From Alviniconcha marisindica (lineage: Eukaryota; Mollusca; Gastropoda; Provannidae): a stretch of 64,000 bases of DNA. The stretch spans positions 614,642 through 678,641 of the forward strand of contig JABMCL010002580.1 in NCBI GenBank assembly GCA_018857735.1, written 5' to 3'. A model generated the notes under the pieces. The model was not told where the DNA came from. It searched no databases and saw nothing but the letters and a program-made list of their open reading frames with translations. Shown in pieces: positions 1 through 12,100 of the stretch. Both the position numbers and the translations under genes were made by a program. Positions within the stretch are counted from its first letter, which is position 1. Every line of letters begins with the position of its first letter.

Positions 1-49
1 TCTGCTACTGTACTACAGATACCACGTCAGACACCAAGTTGTCTCCAGA

Positions 50-318
50 GAGTTACTGCTGGGGACTGAGATCCCAGTAGGTTGGGGAAGAGGGAGACTG
101 TACCTAACGCTACATTGTCACCACAAGAATGATTGTACATTAAGATGGGCATCGATGAGAGCCATTTTAATGTTTCATTCATTGTGAGGAGCAAAGTCAC
201 TGGACAGTGTCCATAATCCACAACATTTAAAGGGAGAGGAGAGCCGAAGCGGAATCAAAATAAGGTCCTTCTGATTACCAGCCTGACACCTTATCACTAG
301 GCCAGGCCAGCTCACGCA
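50..318 (-). mobile_element. tRNA-derived SINE-like element, copy 1 (diverged)
   Basis: Similar to the copies at 11613-11933 and 23277-23598. It shares aagatgggcatcgatgagag..ttttaatgtttcatt and ends in a decayed tRNA-like head (ttatcactaggccaggccagct). The distal end is scrambled. Confidence 0.6.
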
Positions 319-470
319 TTTATTTAAACTCTGTTCTAAGGCTAAGTGGTCATTTTTGAATTTGCACATATCCGAGAGACATGTACAAAGCTATATGCGA
401 GTACTTTTAAGGCAAATTTTGGTAACAGATCTGTGAAAATTATCCACCCTGCACCATAGATGTTGCTGGT

Positions 471-510
471 GAACCCCCCCCCCCCCACTCCCACCCCCAC
501 CCCACCCTCA
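471..510. repeat. Poly-C tract
   Basis: About 16 C residues and then C-rich sequence upstream of exon 1, similar to other poly-C/poly-G runs in these introns. Confidence 0.8.
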
Positions 511-631
511 GCCCCTTGACCCCTGCCTGTTTTTCCCCATAAAACTGACCGTTCTATATTTTATGTCAGTGGAAGGGTTAATGACCTGTTGGTATCATTG
601 CACCCTCATTCCTGCTCCGTTCCTGTGGCAG

Positions 632-715
632 GTGTTGCTTCGTGATGACAACATCCAGAAGTTGAATGCCGACATGGGCAAACTGCGGGCCAAGCACCAG
701 GAAAAGCTGCATGAG
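632..715 (+). CDS. Coiled-coil gene exon 1 (first in window)
   Basis: 84 nt, 28 codons, phase 0 on both sides. The acceptor is ctgtggcag and the donor gtgagt. It begins VLLRDDNIQKLNADM, four heptads of coiled coil. No earlier exon is visible in positions 1-631, so the gene enters from the left. Confidence 0.85.
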
Positions 716-2289
716 GTGAGTAGTGTTCACTCAGGCCTCATCCCTGATGTTGATTGTCAGCTGCAGCTCACACACTGCTTGGTTCCTTTATGCGCATTTA
801 CTGTTCAGTTGTAGGTGTGTGGTTTACGCTTTTAATCATGAAACTGGAAGGTGGGGTTGGGTGGGGGTGGTGGGGGGGTGGGTGGAAGGGGTACTGTAAA
901 CAGATGCTGTGCTTTTGGAAGTGAACAACCACTAACAGGACCAGTACATTTAGCTTGTTGTGTAATGGTACATTTAACAGTGGAACTATAAAGGGTCTGT
1001 TTGGCTAACCTTTTCTGTGTTGTAGAAATGTCAAATGTTGATTGTTCAGAGATGTGTGTGATCCAGAGTATGAGTTTGAGACAGGGCTGAGTTGAAACTA
1101 ACACTTTGCATCGGTGATGTCTATTTGTACAGATCTACTAAGCATGCTCAAGTGTCTCACTGCCAAAACAGCCTTATGGTGTCTGCTTGCATGACCACTG
1201 TGTACCTAATACATGCATTGTGTGTTGCTTGCAGCTGTATCGCTGTTCAACGGAGGTATGGCTGTTCTGTGTGTGAGAGTGCATTATCTTTAGTTCCACG
1301 ATGAGTTCTAGTATGCCTGCTGCAGTCAAATCTGCTGATGGAAAAGACACATCCAAAGAGAAAAGTGTTGGACTCTTTTGGGTACAACGTCACGCAGTAT
1401 TGTGTTCCGGGGGAAGGGGCTTGTGCTGGAGGCACTTGATACTGTGAGAGTGTTGTCTGATCATTCACCCACTCTCTGTTGATTGCATTTGTCCTGAGGA
1501 GACGAGAGTGTTGTCTGATCATTCACCCACTCTCTGTTGATTGCATTTGTCCTGAGGAGACGAGAGTGTTGTCTGATCATTCACCCACTCTCTGTTGGTT
1601 GCATTTGTCCTGAGGAGACGAGAGTGTTGTCTGCATGATCATTCACCCACTCTCTGTTGATTGCATTTGTCCTGAGGAGACCCTCTGTGGTTGACAGGAA
1701 ATTCAAATCCAAGAATTTACAAACCAACAGTATTAACTGCAATTTTACAATTACAAATGAAAAACTTTGTTCATGAGAAGCGTAATTTGAGAATGGGAGT
1801 CCTTTTGTAACCACATTATACCATATTGCGGTGGTCTTTTATGACTTTGATAAACCGCGGACAAAGTTAAATGCACAGAACCACTGTGGTATATATACCC
1901 ACATCTTGGCGGGATGCAGTGTGTATGCTTTGTGAGCTTTGAAACAGTGAAATTTGGAATGAGTGTCCAGCCCTTTATTGTGCTGACATTTCTCAGCAAA
2001 GCTGACTGCAGCAGGAAAGAATAGGCACAGAAGTTGTTTGTGTTGCTAGGATGAAGCAGTTGCAGATGATTTGAGTTTGTTGTGCTGTCCAAGGTGTTGG
2101 TTTCATTTGCGTCACTTAGTGTTGGTTCACGCGTGCACTTGTTTTTATCACTTATTTCAAAAGACTGCACGGATCAGTCTGAAACAGTGCAATTGTTTTC
2201 TGTCTGTTGATCTGGGGTAGGTTGGTGTTATTTTCAGTTTGTTTTTAATATCTAAACCCTATGCTTGTATATATATATATGTTTGTGTT

Positions 2290-2364
<75 letters not shown>

Positions 2365-5300
2365 ATTATATCTAAAGTATAGACTGAGAGGAAAGAAGAA
2401 TATAATGTGCCGGACGGGAACAAGGGACAAAGCAGAGCAAAACAACAGCAAACTGAAAAAAAAATACAAAAAAATACTGGAAGCTTGTTGTGCTTATTAG
2501 CCTATGACGAAAGGTCATGGTCATCTTTTATTTCCTTCATCAAAAACAAACAATGATCAAGTAGTGCATAAAGCTGACAAAGTATTGAGGAAGAGAACTA
2601 TGTGCCTGAGGAAGATCAAAAGCCGTCAAAGCTTTGAGGAAGAAAGCTGTCAAAGTTTTGATGAAGAAAACTATCAAAATTTAAGGAAGAGAACTATATA
2701 TCTGAGGAAGATAAAGAGTCAAAACTTTGAGGAAGAAAACTGTCATGGTTTTGAGGAAGAGAACCATACATCTGAGGAAGATATAAAGAAATCAAAGCTT
2801 TGAGGAAGAAAACTATCCCAATTTGAGGCACGTGAAGCAAATAGTTTTGAGGAAGAAAACTGTGAAAGTTTGAGGACAGTAAAGAAATGAACGTTCTGAG
2901 GAAGAAAGTTGCCAAGTTTGAGGAAGATAAATCGCACAGAATTTTGAGGAAGAAGACTATCAATATTTAAAGAAGAAAACTATGTTCCCAACATTCATGT
3001 ACAGTGGAACTGAATGTAAAACTAAAACTATGACATATGGAAGCAGAGGTTGAATAGGTTTATAGTAAGTGCATGGTTTTTTAGTTATGCTCATTTAGTG
3101 CTTGTGATCATTTTACATGTGCATTTGACTGATTGTAAAATATTTTTCAGCATATTGTTGTGTTTAATTTAAGTGTAATAATAATGATAATAGATAACTT
3201 CCATATGGCGCTATGCAGCAGGAGAGAATAGGTGAGATTTGACAAAAAAGTATAAGTACATTTAGTTCTGTTTGCCAAGTGCATTTCTGTGTGACTTGAC
3301 CAGCCACCTGTCTGTAATGTATGAACTATACTTGAGCTGAAAAGTGAAGCAACTTTTGCAACAATGCACAGATGTTCAAACCTCCTTAAACTACGTGTAC
3401 TTTCCCCAAACTTCAGCAGGTGGAAGTCTGATTCACAGGTCTACCTCCATTCAGTTTTGACTTGCAGTCAATTTTACACATACTCCACAGTACACAGAGA
3501 ACACCTGTGAGAAATGTGCCTGGTGTATATGTAAAAACATGTTATATTATGTATTATGTATATCATATGTGTGAAACAATTGTGCCTGGTGTATGTAAAA
3601 ACGTATTACATATATGTATATGTATTACATATATGTGAAACAGTTGTGCCTGGTGTATGTAAAAACATATTACATGTATGTATTACAAATACGTGTGTGA
3701 AACAGTTTAGGTTGAGGGGTCATTAAACTGAACCCACTGGATGGCAAAGCCACAGGCATGCAGTTGCTAGACAATTCCAAGTACCACCTTGCAGTCAGCT
3801 GGCTTTCTGCATAGTATACAGACAGACTGCTAGGAAATGCCAAAGATGTCCGCAAAAGTGATCGTCCACCACAGTGCCAGTGATTAGACAAATCATTATC
3901 GACTTTCTGAAATTGTCATCTGACTTTATTTGATGAAAATATGAAACCTGTTACAATTTACACTCCTTACTTCTTACAGTTGCTTCACTTTTTGGCTTGA
4001 GTGTATGTGTGGCTATGTTATTTCATTTTGCTACTGTGTTTAGAAAATAAAATGAAAATGGGGGGGGGGGGGAGTTTTGTAGGGGATAAGAAAAGTGCAG
4101 ATTTGATGCTATATCCAAAATGAATATTATGTGGCAAAAGCTAACACTCGAAGGGGAAGAAAATGTGCCGAGTGCTATTGGTTTTCCTGTGGTTTTTATG
4201 ATGTACCTGTCCCTTTGTTCTGTTCTTACTTGTTTCTTTTTTTGTTTTGTTGACATATATATATATATATGAGAATGGTTCGTGATTCTGTGGAGTGCCC
4301 CCCTCTTCACTCCCTTCCCCCCCCCCCCTTCCCAATTCACCCAGCTTTGTCCCCTGCAAAGTACATTATTCTTTCTGTTCCCTGTTCATTTGTGTGTTGC
4401 TGTATACAACAGTACCCCGCCTCACAATGCAAACTGCTTTTTTTACTCCACCCCCTACCCCTCCCTGACCTTTTGTCTGTTGCTGTCTGTAACAGATTGT
4501 ACTCCACAATGCAGGCTGCTGATCCCCCCCCCCCCCCTTCCCCTCCCCTTTTGACTGTTGCTGTATATGTAACAACACAGTGTGAACTGCTTTTTTCCTC
4601 CCCCCACCCCCACCCCCAACATTTGTCTTGTTGTATGTAACAGATTAGTACTCCATATTGCACGGACTGCTGACCCCCCCCCCCCCCCCCCCCCCTTTGT
4701 ATGTTGCTGTATATTTAACAAAACAATGCAGACTGCATACTCCGAGCATCATTTTCTGGCATGCACACACACACTCATGCACGCACACTTACACACATGT
4801 CCATACATACAGACAGACAGACATGCACACACAGAGGAAGGATGTCGTAAACCAGTGCTTGGAGTTTGTGCAGACTGCTTAACCCCCATTATCTCGTCTG
4901 TTGCTGTATGTAACAGTTCAATGCTCCATCTCACAGGGCAGGCTGCTTAATACCCCTCCCCCCCCCCCCCCCCCTTCTTGTTGTTGTTGCTGTTGCGGCC
5001 TGTTGGTGTGCATAACAGTTTACAGTTTGTAATGTTATGTTTACAGTTTATTACCCTGCCAGTGCAGGCGGCCTGCTACCTTCCCACCCCACCCGTGACA
5101 TTATTTTGCTCAATTTGTCTGTTGCATCATGCAGCAGTTCTGTTCCCCACCTCACACCCCTTTCCCCTTCAGTCCCCTTTCTCACCAGCTGCAAGTTCTG
5201 AAACAGTTTGTCGGTAGCTTGTTCAGAAGTTATGGTAAACAGTCATTATGTGCTACTGTAACTGCAACCGTCACGTCTTATTATAACTGTAAGCATGCCA

Positions 5301-5845
5301 ATTTGAAACTGGTAAAAAAAAAAAAAAGCATCTGCGTTGCTTCGTGTTTAAACGGGAGACTTGAAAGGCTGCTAGCACAGCAGCAGGAGAGCCAGAGGAA
5401 TAGACGCCAAAACTTTTCCAAAGTTCAATGTCTCTTGTTATTAATCGCACTTGTTTGAAATTTGGCTCAAAACTGCTCGGGGCAGTTGGAATGAATGGAA
5501 GCTGGCTGCTAAGCAGCGTTGTGCGGGGTTAAGCGGCTAACATGCTTGTGCATGCCGTGGTTGCAGATCAGCAAACAGTCAGAGCTGATCAAGAAGCTTC
5601 AGGACACCCTGAGCCAGTGCCACTACGACCTTGACATGACCCGTCGACGGGGAGAAGATGACGTAAGTGGCGGAGTTCATTGTCAGGGACTGCGTAAGCT
5701 CTCGAGCTCGCTCTCTCTCTCTCTCTCTCTTGTTTGTGGTATTGTTGCGTTTATTTGTATTTGCAGTATGGCAAGGACTGGCTGTTAGATAGGTCCAAAT
5801 GGATCTGATGCTACTATCCTTGAGCATTAAAGTTTTTGAGTTCAA

Positions 5846-5886
<41 letters not shown>

Positions 5887-6151
5887 CTCTCTTCTCTCCC
5901 CCCCCCCCCCCCCCCAAAAAAAAAAAAAAAAAAAAAATCTCTCCCTCTCTCTCACTCCCCATCCAAGTTATATGAAAAAGTTGCTGAACTCTAGATTTAG
6001 AAAGCCAGACTGCTGATGATTCCATAGTTTCAAGATGTTTTGCGAAGGAATGAGCACTGTGGTGTGGGGCTGATTTGTGATGGATTGTTATGATGTGAGA
6101 TCTGTGTGAAGGTTCCTTTGCGGAGGATCACAGACAGGGACTATGGCAGTG

Positions 6152-6182
<31 letters not shown>

Positions 6183-9100
6183 GGGATTGTTACGTATGAG
6201 AGCTGCGTTGAGTGTTGTTTTGTGGGGATCATAGAGAAAGGACAAATGTGGTGGGGGTTGGTTTGTATGGGATTGTTACTCTGCGACAGCTATCTTGCGT
6301 GTTCTGTGCAGATCACAGAGAAATGAGAAGTGCAGGAGGGGTTAGTTTTTGAGGGACTTGTTAGATATGAGAGTTATGTTGAGTTGTGTAGTGGGGATCG
6401 TAGAAAAATGAGAAGTGTGGTGGGGGTTTGATTTGTGAAATACTGTTAGCTATGAGAGCTATATTGGGTGTTGTTTCACTGGGATTGAAGAGGGACAAAA
6501 ACTGTGATCAGAGTTGTTGTATGAAGGAGTGTATGTGAGTGTGTGTGTATGAACAGGTGCTACAGAGGGACGAGAGCATCAAGCAACTGCAGGAAGACCT
6601 CTTGGAGTCACAGACACAGTACTCAGCTTGTTACAACGAGGTAATGGCTGGTCTCAGTCTTCCTGTGCTAAGCATTCCATGGCCAGGTGGGGGACTGGTG
6701 ACCACACGGTAATGGCACCAAACGCAGGGTTGAGTGTTTCAGAACTGAACCCTGCTTTGTTCGGGGATTAGCTCTTAGGTAGGTTGGGTCTCACAGAAAA
6801 ACTTAGCTTATACTTGTGTAAATTTGGAATCACACAGCTGTTAAAAATTAAAAATTAAAAATCACGTGGGGGGTGGGGGTGGGTGGGGGGGGGGGGGTTA
6901 AGTTCTCTACTGCTGTGCCAAACAGCCTGACAGGTGACAGTTGCAATTGGCCTTTCAGGGGGAATTAGGCCACCAGGGTTATTCAGGAGAAAGTTGTTTA
7001 AAGAGAGTGAAGTCCTGCTCACAAGGATGCTCACATTAACCGGTCCAGGTAGCTAGAAGCTCTGAGGACTGGTGCCGTTTTGAGCCTTTGATTTCCACAA
7101 ACTGTATTTACTTTGAATCTGTTCCGTAGCTGCTTCAGGATTAGTATTGAGTTGTTACTCAAAGAAAAACCTGTTAGATGGTAGAGATTGTTGAAAGGTG
7201 GGGCAGTAATAAAAGTGTTTTCGTAAGCCAGCATGCTGTGGGCGGGCTGAAAAATTCAGCGCTTGGTGGCAGCTTTTATGGCCTTAAATTGTCCAGGTGA
7301 AAACCAGTTGTATGTCTTTGGAAAAGGTAATGCGGCTGGAGGAGGAAGTGGAGAAGTTGAAGGGAGAGAACTCTCACCTGGCGGATGTTGGTGGCCGAGC
7401 GTCGCAGTCATGCAGTGAGCTGCAGGAGCAGCTTCACCAAATCGAGCTGGACCTGACCATCTCACAGGAAAAACACCGCACGTGCCAGAAAGAGGTGAGG
7501 TTTGACAGGAGGAGGTGGGTGAGGTTTGACAGGAAGAGGTGGGTGAGGTTTGACAGGAAGAGATGGGTGAGGTTTGACAGGAAGAGGTGGGTGAGGTTTG
7601 ACAGGAAGAGATGGGTGAAGTTTGACAGGAAGAGATGGGTGAGGTTTGACAGGAAGAGGTGGGCGAGGTTCAACAGAAAGAGGTAGGTGAGGTTTGACAG
7701 GAGGTGGGTGAGGTTTGACAGGAAGAGATGGTGAGGTTTGACAGAAAGAGGTGGGTGATGTTTGACAGGAAGAGGTGGGTGAGGTTTGACAGAAAGAGAT
7801 GGGTGAGGTTTGACAGGAAGAGGTGGGTGAGGTTTGAGAGAAAGAGGTGGGCATAAAAAACTTCCACACAAAACCTTGCGTGTTCACAGCGCCAGGTTTG
7901 ACAGGAAGAGGTTGGTGAGGTTCAACAGGAAGAGATGGGTGAGGTTTGACAGGAAGAGGTGGGTGAGGTTTGACAGGAAGAGGTTGGTGAGGTTCAACAG
8001 GAAGAGATGGATGAGGTTTGACAGGAAGAGGTTGGTGAGGTTCAACAGGAAGAGATGGGTGAGGTTTGACAGAAAGAGGTGGGTGAGGTTTGACAGGAAG
8101 AGGTTGGTGAGGTTCAATAGGAAGAGATGGGTGAGGTTTGACAGGAAAAAGTGGGTGAGGTTTGGCAGGAAGAGATGGGTGAGGTTTGACAGGAAGAGGT
8201 GGGTGAGGTTTGAGAGGAAAAGGTGGCTGAGTTTGACAGGAAGAGATGGGTGAGGTTTGACAGGAAGAAGTGGGTGAGGTTTGGCAGGAAGAGATGGGTG
8301 AGGTTTGACAGGAACAGGTGGATGAGGTTTGACAGATGAGGTTTGACAGAGGTGGGTGGGGTTCGACAGAAAGAGGTGAGATTTGATGTCAGACAGCATT
8401 AAGTCTGACCGTCTCACACCTCTGTTCATTATCACACAGAAAAAGTACCGTTTGATGTCAGCAAAACTAGATCTGACCATCTCATACCTCAGGGTCATTA
8501 TCTCACTGGAAACACACTATTGGAGAATTAGATATGACCATCTAACATCTCTCCTCATTATCTCAGAGTAAAAACACTATGCAGAGATGAAATTTGCAGT
8601 CAGATAGATTTAGTTTTGACCATCTGACAGCTCTACACTTCTCACTGTGGGGGGAAAAAAAAACCTCCATTTGAGGCCAGGTAGGACTAGGTCTGGCCAT
8701 CTCATATTTCTGCTAAATATTTCACAGTAAAAAAATTACATTGTACATACCAGAAAGAGAGGAGGTTTGAGATCAGATGGAAACAAATCTGACCATCCCA
8801 CACCTCTGCTTCTCACAGGAAAAACAACACACATCTGCGAGAGTTCAGGGCTGAAAACAAGATGGAAACTTGGCAAACTGACATCAGCTAGAATGTACCA
8901 GGCACAGCCTTTTCTTTTGTCTAAGTTGCTCCTGATCTTACAGTATATTTGTTTGATGATGAAGTGATGCTTAATGTCCTCAGATGTCGGCTGACATATT
9001 AGGGACAAGCTGGGACCAATGCCGAAGCATGGTTCAATAAATATTTACGTCCACGGAAGCCAGAAGACTCGTTAGGACGGACAGCCCAGGACCGCCACCT

Positions 9101-12100
9101 CGACTCTCACACAGCTCCTGAACTATGTATATTTGTTTAATTACATGCCTGGTTTTATAGTTTACTGGGCTGGTTGGTTTCTTTATACAAACTAAAGGGT
9201 GTACATTATGTGTGTATTTCTGGCTCACAGGTATCTAACCGTGACCAGGTGATTTTGCGCCTGCAGTCTGATCTGGACACAGCACAGCAGAAATACTCGG
9301 GTTGTGTTGAAGAGGTAAGGTGTCTTACTGGTTGATAAGCAGATGTGAATCTAATACTATGTGTCGATTGCTGTTACAAAATTTATACTTACGACCTTCT
9401 CTTGCTAGTCCTAGGCCTTGAAAGTCCACGAAAAACAGCAAATACTACCCCAGCGCTTGAAAGTCCTTCAAAATCAGCAGATACTACCCCAGTGCTTGAG
9501 AGTCCATGAAAATCAGCAAGTACTACCCCAGCACTTTAAAGTCCTTGAAAATCAGCAAATTATACTATCCCAGCACTTGGAAGTCCTTGAAAATCAGCAA
9601 ATACCACCCCAGCACTTGAAAGTCCTTGAAAATCAGCAAATTCTACCCCAGCACTTCAAAGTCCTTGAAAATCAGCAAATACTACTCCAGCACTTGGAAG
9701 TCCTTGAAAATCAGCAAATACTACTCCAGCGCTTGGAAGTCCTTGAAAATCAGCAAATACTACCCCAGCACTTCAAAGTCCTTGAAAACTGAGATTGAGG
9801 CACTCAGCGTGTCTTGAACACAGTTGTGCCTTTCTCCAAGCTTTAACTAAAATGTGACTCCATGCTGTTCCTGTCTTGCTGTTTCTGGTCCTGCCTCAGT
9901 TCAGTAATTAACATATATAATTATGTAAAGTGTTTTCTGCTTGTAAAACAATCTCCGGTATTTTGTTGTTGTTATGTTTGCTTTGGTGGGGTTGTTAAAT
10001 TTCATCAGGCCCTTGAAAAGAACAAAAAGCTCTTAGAAGTCCTTGATTTGTTTGTCTCCTAAAACGTGGATGGAGGTTAAACACAAATTGCGTGCTCATT
10101 CTACATGGATGGAGGTTAAACACAAATTGCATGCTCATTCTACATGGATGGAGGTTAAAGGCAAATTGCATGCTCATTCTACATGGATGGAGGTTAAAGG
10201 CAAATTGCATGCTCATTCTACATGGATGGAGGTTAAAGCTACTACAGATTAAGAAATTGCATGCTCATTCTACATGGATGGAGGTTAAACACAGAATTGC
10301 ATGCTCATTCTACATGGATGGAGGTTAAACGCAAATTGCATGCTCATTCTACATGGATGGAGGTTAAACACAAATTGCATGCTCATTCTACATGGATGGA
10401 GGTTAAACACAAATTGCATGCTCATTCTACATGGATGGAGGTTAAATGCAAATTGCATGCTCATTCTACATGGATGGAGGTTAAACACAAATTGCATGCT
10501 CATTCTGCATGGATGGAGGTTAAATGCAAATTGCATGCTCATTCTACATGGATGGAGGTTAAACACAAATTGCATGCTTATTATCTTTTTCCAGCTGAAC
10601 ATCAGGGAAGAGGAGGTCGAGCGGCTTAATGCCAAGAACAAGGAGCTGCAGCAGGAGATTCGAACCCACCTACAGGAGCTGGAAGACCGGGACAACAAGG
10701 TTAGTTAGTTCTTTGATTCCAATGTCCGGTCAGTCACATATATATATATATATACATATAAACAGTGTTGTTTTTAACCTTTTATGTGTTTGCATAAGGC
10801 CTTCCAGACCTAAATATAATGCTTCAACAATCAGATACTTGCTTGTGTGTGTTTTTATTTTTTATTTCTACACTTCGATGTACAGTAAAAACATATGATC
10901 AGCCTGAAGGTCACACTGAATGAGTGACCTGTTCAGGCAGATGTATGAATAGCCCCTTACCTGTTCATATACTGGTTTATTTTGTCAGCTTTGGGGGAAA
11001 TGTTTCACTCCGCTGGTATGTGACTTTACACTGGTTTATGGAAGACGTTAAAGTGAAACTGAAGTGAAAAGGCAACACAGGCTGTATTGGTTTAAGCAAA
11101 GTTTATTTACAGTCGTGAAAATATAGAAAGTCAAAGTCATTGCATGAGCAGTAAAAAAGCTAAGCTTATAGTAAACGCTCACAGTTCACAGGCTGTATTG
11201 ATAGGAATGGAATGAAAGATTAACACACAGCAGTTTTTCACTCGGTATCTGATCCTGTTTGTTAAAACAAATTGATGTTTCAAAGTTGCAAAAACATTTC
11301 TTGGGTGCTATTTTGTGCACAGCAGTTTTTCACTTGATACCTAGTCCTGTTTGTTAGAAACTTGATGTTTGGAAGTTGCGAAAACACTACTGCGAGTGCT
11401 GCCATTTTGTGCCCAGCAGTCTGCATCAGTGAGGTCATGAACGCGGCAGGAATATTTGGCAAAAGTATCAAGTACGTCACTAGTCAACCTTTTTATGTTC
11501 TTCATTGGTAAAGAGCAAACCATCATAATGGTGCCCCGATGAGCTCAATTTCAAAGCAAAAAAAAAAGGTCTTCTTTTGTATGAAATACTGATAGGAGAA
11601 CCCAGTGAAGCCGTGAGCCGGTTTGGCCTAGCGGTAAGGCGTTAGGCTGGTAAGCAGAAGGACCTCAGTCCGATACCACTTCGGCTCTCCTTTCTCTTCA
11701 AAAAGGTTGTGCTTTGTGGACAGTCTTTGAGACTTTGTCCATCACTTCCTTCTGAAACATTAAAATGGCTTTCATTGCTGCCCATCTTAATGCAGAAGTC
11801 ATTCTGGTGATGACAGTGTAGTGATGGGTATATAATCTCCCTCTTTCCCCACCTCCATACCCCCTTCCCCCACTTCTCCCCATCCCTAATAAGCCATACG
11901 GTTTCTGTGGACGTTAAGCACCATGTTTACTTACCATTGAAGCCTGCCGATGGACATTTTTGCACATTTTCAATGTTTTCAGGTTAACATGCGTCTGTGC
12001 TCCAGTTCCCCTTTAATGCATTAGTGCCTACCACCTTGTTTGCAGATTGCTGAAGACGAAAAGAAAATCCAGAAACTGCAGCATGAGCAAGAGATGGCCC

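Larger units (their letters stand above)
716..5566 (+). other. Intron 1: repeats, no exon seen
   Basis: Contains the 58-bp, GA-rich, 65-bp and poly-C arrays listed separately. Between them (716-1445, 1680-2270, 2970-3500, 3715-4060) I see no phase-compatible exon and no recognisable element. Confidence 0.6.

Noticed and set aside
7434..8498. Long - strand frames rich in LFLSNLTH and PVKPHPPL
   Set aside because: They are translations of the 24-bp minisatellite in alternative frames; they lack start context and splice signals and change with every unit.
9020..9115. Fourth copy of the tRNA-derived SINE (acgtccacggaagcc..gttaggac)
   Set aside because: Only about 35 bp is similar to the tail of the family; too little to call.
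9995..10698. - strand frames with MSMQFAFNLHPCR repeats and + strand MLILHGWRLN repeats
   Set aside because: 39-bp repeats keep all frames open; only the segment 10595-10699 on the + strand is an exon.
11613..11700. Functional tRNA gene
   Set aside because: A and B boxes are present but the acceptor and anticodon stems do not pair properly, and the body matches a dispersed element with two other copies here.
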